A stretch of 64,000 bases of DNA from contig CAWFGW010000031.1 in NCBI GenBank assembly GCA_963815495.1, positions 1 to 64,000 of the forward strand, written 5' to 3'. This document shows, piece by piece, positions 42,973-52,021 of the stretch. Each line of letters opens with the position of its first letter. Within the stretch, counting starts at the first letter, position 1. The stretch comes from CAWFGW01 sp963815495 (lineage in GTDB: Bacteria; Bacteroidota; Bacteroidia; Cytophagales; JAAEPT01). The notes beneath the pieces are model-generated. The model worked only from the letters and a program-made list of their open reading frames with translations, made no database searches and was not told the DNA's origin. A program made the translations under genes and the position numbers.

Positions 42973-44676
42973 TTAGATATCTTTTTTGACTTTCTCTAAT
43001 TCTTTACTTGTCTTCAATAATATATTTTGAAGAGTAATATTCTCGTCTTTATATTTTTCTGTCCTTCTTCTCAAAGCGGAATTTGAAGACTCAAGTTCAT
43101 CAATAACCTCCTCCATTTCCTTAAATTTATCTTCCAATTCACTTTGCTTCCGCTCCATTTCATCTTCTTTAATACGCATCTGCTCAGAGGTTATTTGCGA
43201 TTGTTCCAGTAATTTTTTAGTTCGCTCGTTAACCTTAACCGTATTGATTGTTGAAGCAGTAGTCTCTGCTAACTTCTCAACGAATTTGACTTGATAATCT
43301 TCAAACTCAAAGAATGAAGCTATCTCAATAACTCCAAAAACTTCATCATTCACTTTCAATGGAACGATTAACAAACAACTAGGTGTAGCATCACCAAGCC
43401 CAGAAGTAATTTTTATATAATCAGAAGGAATATCGGTAATGTATAAGGTAGATTTTTCTTGCCAAGATTGACCAACCAGTCCGTCACCTTCATAAACAGT
43501 TTGTTCTAAATATTTTACACGATCCCAAGCATAACAGCCAACAAGCTTCATGTAAATGTTTTCAACATCATCATTATTGATTATAAAAACACCCCCTTGA
43601 TTCGCATCAAGATACTTAATCAATTCACTTATCAATGCTGTTGCTAACTCTGATACATTATCACTATGTTTACGAAGAATTTCTCCAAACTTAGCCAAAC
43701 CACCCGTACTCCAGTTACGTCTTTTATCTTCTTCAGCTACTTTTGCAAGGTTATCACGCATAATCAAAAGTGAGTTACCCAACGTATCATCTTCACTTAA
43801 TGGTTCGTATTCAGACTTAAAGTTCCCCTGTCCAATTTCTTTAGAAAAATCTGAAGTACGCTTCAACCCGTCAACTAAGTTATTTAATGCAACTGACATT
43901 TCACCAATTTCATCTTGGCCAGCATCAATTGTACTTTGAGGTAAGACTCCTTTACCCATTATTAACAAAACATCCTTCAATTTATTAATTGGGCTAACAA
44001 TGGATCTAATGGTGAAAAAAGCAATCAAAACACCACTAAGCAATAAAAAAAGCCCTAGCCATAAAACATAAACCCGCAACCTATCAAAAGCTTCTTGCAT
44101 TTGAATACTTGCTTTGTCAGCATAAGTGTTTTGACTTACTATGATATCTTTGATGTTGTCAAGAATATCGTTAATGTTATTATTTATCTCACCTGTTTCA
44201 AAACTATTCAATAACTCAAACTTCATTTCAACTCTGCTTGAAGGCTTCCAGTAATCTTTTTGTTCTGCATACGTTAGCATCATATTGTGCTGAACACCAA
44301 TAACCGTATCAATGGCAGCTACAATTGAATCCATCTGTTCTTTATCCGAAATTTCCCATTCCTTAACCAGTGTAAAAAGTTTTTTCTTTAATTCTGGGTA
44401 TTCGTATTCATAAAGCCTTACTAGTTCAATTTTACTTGGTGTATCATCTTGATCATCCTGAAGCCATGCGGTTGACAACGTTTTTGATCTAATCAACAAC
44501 AAGTTTAAATCCTTTAATTGAGTAATTGAAGGAGTATGCACATTAGCTATGCGTTCTTTCAGACGCTCCGTTTTATTTAAAGTTATAAAAGTTAGTATAC
44601 CATTAATAGTAATTGCTATTAACAAGACACCAAACCCTAAACTCAACTTACGACCGATTGTAAATCTCAACTTCAT
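42973..44676 (-). CDS. Membrane sensor with HAMP, GAF and coiled coil
   Basis: The 567-aa protein has a first transmembrane helix at residues 8-30 (LGFGVLLIAITINGILTFI), a periplasmic helical sensor of about 170 residues and a second helix near 205-225 (VLWLGLFLLLSGVLIAFFTI). Two HAMP-like segments (SPINKLKDVLLIMGKGVLP; DEIGEMSVALNNLVDGLKRT) follow, then a GAF domain (about 345-480) with NQGGVFIIN, DGLVGQSWQE and ITSGLGDATPSCLLIVPL. The C-terminal 90 residues are a glutamate-rich coiled coil. There is no kinase, phosphatase or MCP tip, so it must signal through partners. It is divergent from a paralogue at 44818 with 141 bp between starts, suggesting coordinated control. The ligand is unknown. 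Confidence 0.8.
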   Translation of the reverse strand: MKLRFTIGRKLSLGFGVLLIAITINGILTFITLNKTERLKERIANVHTPSITQLKDLNLLLIRSKTLSTAWLQDDQDDTPSKIELVRLYEYEYPELKKKLFTLVKEWEISDKEQMDSIVAAIDTVIGVQHNMMLTYAEQKDYWKPSSRVEMKFELLNSFETGEINNNINDILDNIKDIIVSQNTYADKASIQMQEAFDRLRVYVLWLGLFLLLSGVLIAFFTIRSIVSPINKLKDVLLIMGKGVLPQSTIDAGQDEIGEMSVALNNLVDGLKRTSDFSKEIGQGNFKSEYEPLSEDDTLGNSLLIMRDNLAKVAEEDKRRNWSTGGLAKFGEILRKHSDNVSELATALISELIKYLDANQGGVFIINNDDVENIYMKLVGCYAWDRVKYLEQTVYEGDGLVGQSWQEKSTLYITDIPSDYIKITSGLGDATPSCLLIVPLKVNDEVFGVIEIASFFEFEDYQVKFVEKLAETTASTINTVKVNERTKKLLEQSQITSEQMRIKEDEMERKQSELEDKFKEMEEVIDELESSNSALRRRTEKYKDENITLQNILLKTSKELEKVKKDI

Positions 44677-44817
44677 TACCTAAATCTGTAATTCATGAAT
44701 TATCTAAAATAGATGAATATTTTATTGTTGACAACTCTTAAGATATAAATACTTTTATTCTGATCACCATAGTCCGCTTTTATTGGAAAAAAATTCAATA
44801 AAGTATATCTTTCACTT

Positions 44818-46716
44818 ATGAACATGCTAAAAGGTCTTTCATCACTTTACGGAAAGTTTACTTTATCTTTCTTTATCATCTCTGCGATGTTAGCACTTAG
44901 TATACTTAGTTTGCTTTATGCTCATGAAAGAAGTGAGCACCATACTCAATTAAGGCAGCTAACAAGTTCTTTAATTTTAAAAATTGATGAGATTAGTATA
45001 TATGGTAAAACATTAAACTATAATAATATTGATCAGAGAGTAGAATATTCTCAAAAAATAGATGAATTCAGAAAAGAGTTTGACCTTCTTTTAGAAAACA
45101 AACTTGAGAAAATTTTCAAAAAAAACGATAGTACAGAAACCACACTGTTTCTCAACACTCTTACTCAAGAAGAACAACTACTTTATTTCTCTCATGATAT
45201 CTGGAATATGATAAGAAAAAATGCTGATTATATCCAATATAATGAAATTACTTACGACAGCGTTTACACACAACTTGAATTACAAAGAAAATGGGAAACA
45301 GACTCCCTAATAAAGTTTTTGCCTTTGGTTAATGATGTTTCTAAAAAAGTATTAACAAAAGAAGCGAAAATAGCCTTGTCAAATATAGATGTACTAAGTA
45401 GGAGCTTAAAAAACAAACTTTGGGAACTAAGAAAACTACATCACGAAAGACAGAAAAACAGTTTCTCCATATTTTCAACGGTCTTATTGATAATACTATT
45501 CATCAATTTATTAGTTGTTTTTATTCTATATAAAGTTATCAGCAACCAAACATTTAAACCCTTACAAAGGGTTAAAGATGATTTGATTTTTAATTTGAAA
45601 AACAAACGCTTCTCCAAACTTAATTATGAATCAAATGATGAAATAGGTAAAATAACAGAATCAATTAATTTTTTAATTACTGACAACAAAAAAGCTCAAG
45701 ACTATATCAACAAACTTAATTTGGATAAAATTGAAAATGCAGAAATAGTTAACATGGATAATTCAAGTCCCTTACAACAATCTTTAGTTAATATGCATGA
45801 TCAACTCAGAACTATTGCAATCAAAGAAAATCAAAGAAACTGGACTGTTGAAGGACAAACAATTTTCTCAGGATTACTTAGTAAGCACAATTCTGATTTT
45901 GAAACACTATGTGATGAAATTATTAAAAAATTAGTCCAATACACTGAAGGATTGCAGGGTGGGTTATTCGTCCTCAACAGAAATACAAACACGCTAAAGA
46001 TGGCATCTTGTTATGCCTTTGATAGAAAAAAATTTGTAAATAATACTATTGAAAAAGGCGATGGTATAGTTGGACAAGTATGGCAAGAACAAAAAAGTGT
46101 ATTTATAACCGAGTTACCTGAAGACCACATGGTTATTAAATCTGGACTAGGAAGCCAAGCACCAAAATGCTTATTAGTTGTACCTTTAATTGAAAACGGA
46201 ATTTTATATGGTATTATTGAGATAGCCTCATTCAAAATTTTCGAACAGTTTAAAATTGATTTTGTAGAAAAAATAGCTGAAAATATTGCCACATCTTTAG
46301 CTGGAGTAGAAACTACAAAACAAACACAACTTTTATTGAGTGAATCTCAAGAATTGACTTTAAAAATGAAGGAACAAGAAGAAGAAATGCTTCAAAATTT
46401 AGAGGAACTTCAAGCAACTCAAGAAGAAATGAGACGTAGGGAAATGCAAAAAGATAAGGAGTTATTAGAAATACAACAACAAACAAACAAGAAACTCCAA
46501 AATGCACATGAGAAAGAAAAAGAACTTCAAGAAACCATTATTAAGCTTAAAGATGATCTTGAAAAATCAGTCACTGACAATAGCGTAATAAGAAAACTAA
46601 AAACTACAATTGAAGAACTAAAGTCTGAACATGAAGTCAAAATAAAAGATTTTGAAGAGACTATTCGAATAAAAGAAATGAAAGTAGATAAAATGAGGAA
46701 AAAACTTGATAATTGA
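44818..46716 (+). CDS. Membrane sensor with HAMP-like linker, GAF and long coiled coil
   Basis: A 632-aa paralogue of the divergent neighbour. Transmembrane helices lie at about residues 13-32 (LSFFIISAMLALSILSLLY) and 220-240 (FSTVLLIILFINLLVVFILY), with a helical extracytoplasmic sensor between. A HAMP-like linker (DEIGKITESINFLITD), the shared RNWTVEGQTIFSGLL segment and a GAF domain (about 345-495, GGLFVLNRN, DGIVGQVWQE, IKSGLGSQAPKCLLVVPL) follow. The last 135 residues are a coiled coil with EEEMLQNLEELQATQEEMRR, a phrase also seen in Bacteroidota chemotaxis-like proteins. The next gene, 22 bp downstream, encodes CheR, making Glu/Gln methylation of this coiled coil a reasonable but unproven idea. 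Confidence 0.8.
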   Translation: MNMLKGLSSLYGKFTLSFFIISAMLALSILSLLYAHERSEHHTQLRQLTSSLILKIDEISIYGKTLNYNNIDQRVEYSQKIDEFRKEFDLLLENKLEKIFKKNDSTETTLFLNTLTQEEQLLYFSHDIWNMIRKNADYIQYNEITYDSVYTQLELQRKWETDSLIKFLPLVNDVSKKVLTKEAKIALSNIDVLSRSLKNKLWELRKLHHERQKNSFSIFSTVLLIILFINLLVVFILYKVISNQTFKPLQRVKDDLIFNLKNKRFSKLNYESNDEIGKITESINFLITDNKKAQDYINKLNLDKIENAEIVNMDNSSPLQQSLVNMHDQLRTIAIKENQRNWTVEGQTIFSGLLSKHNSDFETLCDEIIKKLVQYTEGLQGGLFVLNRNTNTLKMASCYAFDRKKFVNNTIEKGDGIVGQVWQEQKSVFITELPEDHMVIKSGLGSQAPKCLLVVPLIENGILYGIIEIASFKIFEQFKIDFVEKIAENIATSLAGVETTKQTQLLLSESQELTLKMKEQEEEMLQNLEELQATQEEMRRREMQKDKELLEIQQQTNKKLQNAHEKEKELQETIIKLKDDLEKSVTDNSVIRKLKTTIEELKSEHEVKIKDFEETIRIKEMKVDKMRKKLDN

Positions 46717-46738
46717 TAATTAACTTTTTACACCCACC

Positions 46739-47557
46739 ATGTGTGATATCCATTCATCAGACGTTTTAAAACTTTTAATTTTTTTAAAATATAACCATAA
46801 TATAGATTTTTCAGGCTATGCTCCACGTTCATTTGAGCGTAGAATAAACAAATTTATACTTCAAGAACAACTTAAAGGACCTATTAATATCATTGAACAC
46901 ATCAACCAAAATTCTGATTACCTAAACTATTTGATATCTGAAATAACAGTTAATGTAACCTCCTTATTTAGAGACCCTAGTAGCTGGTTAGCACTTAGAA
47001 GTCAATTAGAAAACAGTAGATTAAGAAATAATAAATCAATTAAAATTTGGGTAGCTGGTTGCTCTACCGGTGAAGAAGTTATTTCGATTACTATTATTCT
47101 CTATGAACTAGGCTTATTAAATAAAACTGAAATATTAGCTACAGATCTTAATTATAAGGCAATTTCTTTAGCAAAAAAAGGTATCATTTTGAAACCAGAG
47201 TTTCCTCAGTTAAAAAAAGCATATATTGAATCAGGTGGAACTAAAGAGCTGTCTATCTATTTTAATATCCATAAAGAAAAACTGGTCTTTAATCAGAATA
47301 TGACAAAAAAAACCACTTTCGAACAACACAACTTAATTTCAGATGTAATAATTAATCATGTTGATTTAATAATATGCAGAAATGTGTTAATTTATTTCAG
47401 TCAAGAACTCCAAAACACTGTTATAACACGTTTTCATGAGTCATGTAATAAAGAAGCCTATCTATTTCTGGGTAGAAATGAATCATTAGACTGTATACCC
47501 TCTTCTAGTCTTTATCAATTAATCAACTATAAAGAAAAAATTTATGCTAAAGTATGA
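46739..47557 (+). CDS. CheR-type protein-glutamate methyltransferase
   Basis: The 272-aa protein is a complete CheR: an N-terminal helical domain (SGYAPRSFERRINKFI), the linker ISEITVNVTSLFRDPSSW, and the SAM-binding site IWVAGCSTGEEVIS (GCSTGEE at residues 107-113). It also has ILATDLNYKAISLAKKGI and VDLIICRNVLIYFSQELQ, all diagnostic. CheR methylates glutamates on chemoreceptor coiled coils using S-adenosylmethionine. No CheB, CheA, CheW or classical receptor is nearby. The gene lies directly after a GAF sensor with a Glu-rich coiled coil and is probably co-transcribed with it. This suggests that non-MCP coiled coils are its substrate. Confidence 0.9.
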   Translation: MCDIHSSDVLKLLIFLKYNHNIDFSGYAPRSFERRINKFILQEQLKGPINIIEHINQNSDYLNYLISEITVNVTSLFRDPSSWLALRSQLENSRLRNNKSIKIWVAGCSTGEEVISITIILYELGLLNKTEILATDLNYKAISLAKKGIILKPEFPQLKKAYIESGGTKELSIYFNIHKEKLVFNQNMTKKTTFEQHNLISDVIINHVDLIICRNVLIYFSQELQNTVITRFHESCNKEAYLFLGRNESLDCIPSSSLYQLINYKEKIYAKV

Positions 47558-47709
47558 TTCTAAATACATCAATAGACTAAAAATTCATCTTTACGGAAAA
47601 GAATAATAGTTTAGAAATGATTATTAAGTTTAAAATCGTTAAATTTTATAGCTAAAACATAAACTGTTTTTTAATTCAACGTGAATGCGGTAAATTAGAT
47701 TTAATCTGT

Positions 47710-48558
47710 ATGAAAGGAAGTGTAAGAAATGTTGAACTTTTTTTATTGGTGATTTTTTTAATCATAACAGGTCCTCTAGTGTATTCTCTTTACAACTTTC
47801 AAGAGCAACTAGCAATCGATTTAGGAATAAGTCCTGCTATAATAGCTGAACATACTGATGTGACCATTTTGAAGTTGATGGGCTTTTTTATTACAGAAAT
47901 TTTTATCGGTTGCGCAGGTATTTTTTTAATTTTTAGGGAATTAAAAAAAGTCAACTCTACTGATTTTTCTGAAATGCTTGATGATACTGTATACAGCGAA
48001 AACAAAAAAAATGAAGGGAAAACTTCCAACTCAAACAAAAAAACTCGTGAAATATCAGAACAAAACATTATTGATGAAATAAATAACATTCCTAAAACCA
48101 CTACCTTAAAGGAATTTTGCAACCAATCATTAAGCATAATTGCAAAACATTTTGAAATTAGTCAAGGCATTTTTTACATCACCTCAACTGAAAACTCCAA
48201 AAATATTTTATCATTAATTGGTGGTTATGCTTACTATAAACCTGAAGATGGTGAAACTAATTTTCTTTTTGGTGAAGGTTTAGCTGGTCAAGTCGCAAAG
48301 GCTCAAAAATTAATCAATATTAAAAATGTACCTGAAGGTTATATCAAGATAATTTCTGGTTTAGGGGATGCAACACCAAGTAATTTACTTATCATTCCAT
48401 TAATAGATAAAAACAAGACTTTAGCAGTCATGGAGTTGGCATCTTTTAATGTCTTTGAAAATAATGAAGAAGAACTAATCACTAAATTATCAAAACTCTT
48501 AGTTAAAAATTTATTGATAAAAATGAAAAACAATGATCTATCTTCTAAAGAGGCTTAA
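47710..48558 (+). CDS. Membrane-anchored GAF-domain protein
   Basis: The 282-aa protein has two transmembrane helices (about residues 8-28, LFLLVIFLIITGPLVYSLY, and 57-78, FFITEIFIGCAGIFLIF) enclosing a short loop. A Lys/Asn/Ser-rich linker and a GAF domain (about 130-275) follow, with ISQGIFYITS, EGLAGQVAKAQ and ISGLGDATPSNLLIIPL. It is a reduced relative of the neighbouring sensors, lacking HAMP and coiled coil. It is separated by 152 bp from cheR and by only 3 bp from the phosphatase gene that follows, so it is surely translated with the latter. It probably modulates that phosphatase; ligand and mechanism are unknown. Confidence 0.75.
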   Translation: MKGSVRNVELFLLVIFLIITGPLVYSLYNFQEQLAIDLGISPAIIAEHTDVTILKLMGFFITEIFIGCAGIFLIFRELKKVNSTDFSEMLDDTVYSENKKNEGKTSNSNKKTREISEQNIIDEINNIPKTTTLKEFCNQSLSIIAKHFEISQGIFYITSTENSKNILSLIGGYAYYKPEDGETNFLFGEGLAGQVAKAQKLINIKNVPEGYIKIISGLGDATPSNLLIIPLIDKNKTLAVMELASFNVFENNEEELITKLSKLLVKNLLIKMKNNDLSSKEA

Positions 48559-48561
48559 TAT

Positions 48562-51500
48562 ATGTTTGGAAAATTAAAAATATCAACCAAATTAATACTC
48601 CTCGTATTTTTTTTAGTCGCTATTGGAGTTATATCGGTAAGTTTTATATCATATGACACAAATAAAAAGTCATTAGAAAATCAGTACATTTCTAGACTAA
48701 CATTACTCACAAAAGTATACCAAGAAAACATTAACCGATATTTTGAGAGTACTGAAAAGGACATGACATATATCCTTCGAAATAATGATTTAGTATATAA
48801 CTTTCAGGCATTAAATAAATATGCATTACGTGGGGGTGACACCGCTAAGTCCTATAGAAACTTTTACTACGACATATTCAGAGATTTTCAAGAAATAAAT
48901 CAATATGATGATATCTATTTACTAAGTGAAAAAGGTATTATATTATTTCAATACAATGATTCAACATCTTCGGGGCATAAATTTAAGAATGTTGACAATC
49001 AAATAATTGATTTAAACATCAAGAAGTTTCATGTTAACAAATCAATTCATGAAGGGAAAAACTTTTTTGTATATGTAACACAACCAATCTTAACAAACGA
49101 AGGTAAATTAACTGGTGTTTTAGTATGTAAAATAAACGCCAGAAAAATCTTAACAAAAAGTAAACCCTCACTACCAGAAGCTGATAATTCAATTGAAATC
49201 CTCACATATAAACTTTATAAAAATGACATATATAGAATGTCTGAAAGCTCACTACCAATAAAACTTTTTTATAAAGACAACTCGGATGACCCTTTACATG
49301 TTTCAGTTAAAAAAATGAAAAATGAAATTGGTTCAGGTCCGTATACACACATAGATGATACTGAAAATTTAGCTGTATGGAAACATTTTGACACATTAGA
49401 CATCGGAGTGCTTATAAAAGTAAAAACAGCCACGGTTTACACAACCCTCCAACGATTTAATGCTTATACCGTTCTTACCGCTGTATGTTTATTAATTATT
49501 TCATTGATATTAAGTAATTTTTTCTCTCGCTTTTTAACTTATCCAATTCTAAAACTCAAGAAAGTACTTGGTTTAGTTAGCCACGGTATTCTACCTCGTG
49601 AAATGGTTACTCCCCTCCAAGATGAGGTTGGAGAAATGATTGTCATTGTGAATAAAATTGTAAAATCACTTAAAAAAACAGCAGCATTTGCACAAAAAAT
49701 TGGAGAAGGTGATTTTAAGACTCAATTTAAACCTATCAGCAATAAAGATATACTTGGACACGCTCTACTTAATATGAGCGAAAGTCTTCAGAAAGCCAAT
49801 TCAAAAGATAATTTACGAAATTGGATTGTTACTGGCGTTGCTGAAATTGGTAGTATTTTGAGAAATAATAACACAATAGTAGAATTAGGTGATGCAGTAT
49901 TAGAATACATATGCAAACGCACGAATGGTGTGCAAGGTGCACTGTTTATAACTAATGATAGTGAAGAGTATTTAGAACTTAAATCGAGTTATGCATATAA
50001 TAAAAAGAAGTATTTAAGTGGTAAATTTAAATTTGGAGAAGGTCTTATTGGGCAAGCTGCTGTGGAAAAAGATATCATAATTAGAACAGAGATACCTCCT
50101 AACTATACTTCAATTACATCAGGTTTACTTGGTGAAAAACAAGTTTCAAGTTTATTGATTATCCCTTTAATAACCAATGAGAAAGTATATGGTGTAATTG
50201 AGTTAGCAAGCTTAGAGAATTTCTCTCTTGGTGATGCTCAATTCATGAAAGAAGTATCTGAAATTATAGCTAGAACTATTTTTAACATAAAAGTTAATGA
50301 AAATACAAAAAGGCTGCTTGAAGAATCTCAGAGGATGAGTAGTGAGCTTAAAATCCAACAAAATGAACTTAAACAAAACGCCATAAAAATGGAAGCTTCG
50401 CAAGTTCAAATTCAAAAAACTAATGAAGAATTAGAAAAGCAGATTAACGAAGTAAATAATGCTCAATTAAGAATTCAAGCTTTGTTACAAAATGCGTCAG
50501 AAGTAATAGTAATATATGATAATGACGGTATAATTAAATACGTCAGCCCTTCCCTAGAACCGCTTTTAGGATATGAAGAAAGTGACTTAGTTGGCAAAAG
50601 TGATTTTAACTTAGTGAACAAAAGTGAACAAGGTTTGTATGCTGAAATGTTTAATAAGTTATTAAAGAATTCTTCTGAAACTGTAAGCATTCAAATCTCC
50701 TATTTCAAAAAAACAGGAGATTTAATTTGGCTGGAAGCAACAGGAAAAAACCTTATTAAAGACCCTGCAATTAATGGCATTGTTGTGAATTATCGTAACA
50801 TTACAGAAAGAAGAAGAGCTGAAGAAGAAGAAAAGAAAAGAGGTCAAATGCAGGCCTTATCTGAAAACTCTCTTGATTTAATTATCAGGTTAAGCAATAA
50901 AGGTAAATTTTTCTATGTTAACCCAACTATAACAAGATTAACAGGTAAAACCCAAGAAAGTTTACTAAATAAAACTATAGCTGAAATTGATATAAATGAA
51001 TCCATAAAAAAAGATTTAGATAACATATGTAAAGATGTATTTAGCACTGGAGTAAAATCAACAAAAGAGGTAGAATTCCCTACTATTGCTGGCAATCGAA
51101 TAATGAGTCTCAACGCGATTCCTGAATATGGCAATAATGATAAAGTTAATTCGATTCTTCTGGTAGCCCATGATATCACAGAAGCAAAAGAAATTGAAAA
51201 TGAAATAAAAGATAAGAACCAAAAAATAAATGACAGTATCAATTATGCAGAAAATATTCAGGAAGCAATACTACCTGATAACTCATTAATAAGTAAAGTA
51301 CTTCCTAACTCTTCAATATTTTTTAAACCAAGAGATGTAGTAAGTGGCGATTTTCCTTGGTTTAAACAAAAAGGAGACGACATATACATTGCTGCAGTTG
51401 ATTGCACAGGTCACGGTGTCCCTGGTGCTTTAATTTCATTAGTTGGCTATTTTTTACTTAATAATATAGTTGAAAACACAAGCGATTTGTCCGCAAGTCA

Positions 51501-51984
51501 AGTACTTGATGCACTTGACAAGTCAGTGACAAATACTTTCAACCAAAATGTTGACTCATCTAAAATTAAAGATGGTATGGATATCGGTCTTTGTCGAATT
51601 AACTTAAAAAAGAAAGAAATAGAATATGCAGGAGCAAATAGACCGCTCTACCATGTATCTCAAAAAGGAGATTTATACGAGTACAAAGGAGATAAATTCC
51701 CTATAGGTGGAGGAAAGGCATATGTGAACAAAACTTCATTCACAAACAATGTGTTTAACTATGTCAAAGGTGACTCGATTTATTTCTTTTCAGATGGGCT
51801 TCCTGACCAATTTGGAGGACCTGACGGCAATACCAAGTTAGGAACTAAGAAGGTCAAAGAAATCTTAGCAATTGAATCAGAATCCATTGATAGCGTCATG
51901 ATTTCACTTAATGAAACTTTTGAAAATTGGAAAGGTAACACTAAACAAACAGACGATGTATTATTAATAGGTATTCGCTTTTAG
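48562..51984 (+). CDS. Sensor phosphatase: sensor, HAMP, GAF, two PAS, SpoIIE/PP2C
   Basis: A 1140-aa multidomain signalling protein. A transmembrane helix (about residues 10-30) and a Cache-like extracytoplasmic sensor (ENINRYFESTEKDMTYIL, IYLLSEKGIILFQYND) lead to a second helix near 300-320 and HAMP (SRFLTYPILKLKKVLGLV). A GAF domain follows (about 430-580, LIGQAAVEKD, SLLIIPLITNEKVYGVIELA). Two PAS domains (about 640-760 and 775-880) follow (ASEVIVIYDNDGIIKYVSPS; NSLDLIIRLSNKGKFFYVNP). The C-terminal 230 residues are a PP2C-like SpoIIE phosphatase with VDCTGHGVPGALISLV, SDGLPDQFGG and TDDVLLIGIRF, containing metal-binding Asp residues. It should dephosphorylate a Ser/Thr-phosphorylated partner such as an anti-sigma antagonist; the partner is not in the window. 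Confidence 0.9.
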   Translation: MFGKLKISTKLILLVFFLVAIGVISVSFISYDTNKKSLENQYISRLTLLTKVYQENINRYFESTEKDMTYILRNNDLVYNFQALNKYALRGGDTAKSYRNFYYDIFRDFQEINQYDDIYLLSEKGIILFQYNDSTSSGHKFKNVDNQIIDLNIKKFHVNKSIHEGKNFFVYVTQPILTNEGKLTGVLVCKINARKILTKSKPSLPEADNSIEILTYKLYKNDIYRMSESSLPIKLFYKDNSDDPLHVSVKKMKNEIGSGPYTHIDDTENLAVWKHFDTLDIGVLIKVKTATVYTTLQRFNAYTVLTAVCLLIISLILSNFFSRFLTYPILKLKKVLGLVSHGILPREMVTPLQDEVGEMIVIVNKIVKSLKKTAAFAQKIGEGDFKTQFKPISNKDILGHALLNMSESLQKANSKDNLRNWIVTGVAEIGSILRNNNTIVELGDAVLEYICKRTNGVQGALFITNDSEEYLELKSSYAYNKKKYLSGKFKFGEGLIGQAAVEKDIIIRTEIPPNYTSITSGLLGEKQVSSLLIIPLITNEKVYGVIELASLENFSLGDAQFMKEVSEIIARTIFNIKVNENTKRLLEESQRMSSELKIQQNELKQNAIKMEASQVQIQKTNEELEKQINEVNNAQLRIQALLQNASEVIVIYDNDGIIKYVSPSLEPLLGYEESDLVGKSDFNLVNKSEQGLYAEMFNKLLKNSSETVSIQISYFKKTGDLIWLEATGKNLIKDPAINGIVVNYRNITERRRAEEEEKKRGQMQALSENSLDLIIRLSNKGKFFYVNPTITRLTGKTQESLLNKTIAEIDINESIKKDLDNICKDVFSTGVKSTKEVEFPTIAGNRIMSLNAIPEYGNNDKVNSILLVAHDITEAKEIENEIKDKNQKINDSINYAENIQEAILPDNSLISKVLPNSSIFFKPRDVVSGDFPWFKQKGDDIYIAAVDCTGHGVPGALISLVGYFLLNNIVENTSDLSASQVLDALDKSVTNTFNQNVDSSKIKDGMDIGLCRINLKKKEIEYAGANRPLYHVSQKGDLYEYKGDKFPIGGGKAYVNKTSFTNNVFNYVKGDSIYFFSDGLPDQFGGPDGNTKLGTKKVKEILAIESESIDSVMISLNETFENWKGNTKQTDDVLLIGIRF

Positions 51985-52021
51985 AATATACATTAAGATA
52001 CCTTGCTAGATACATTTATAA

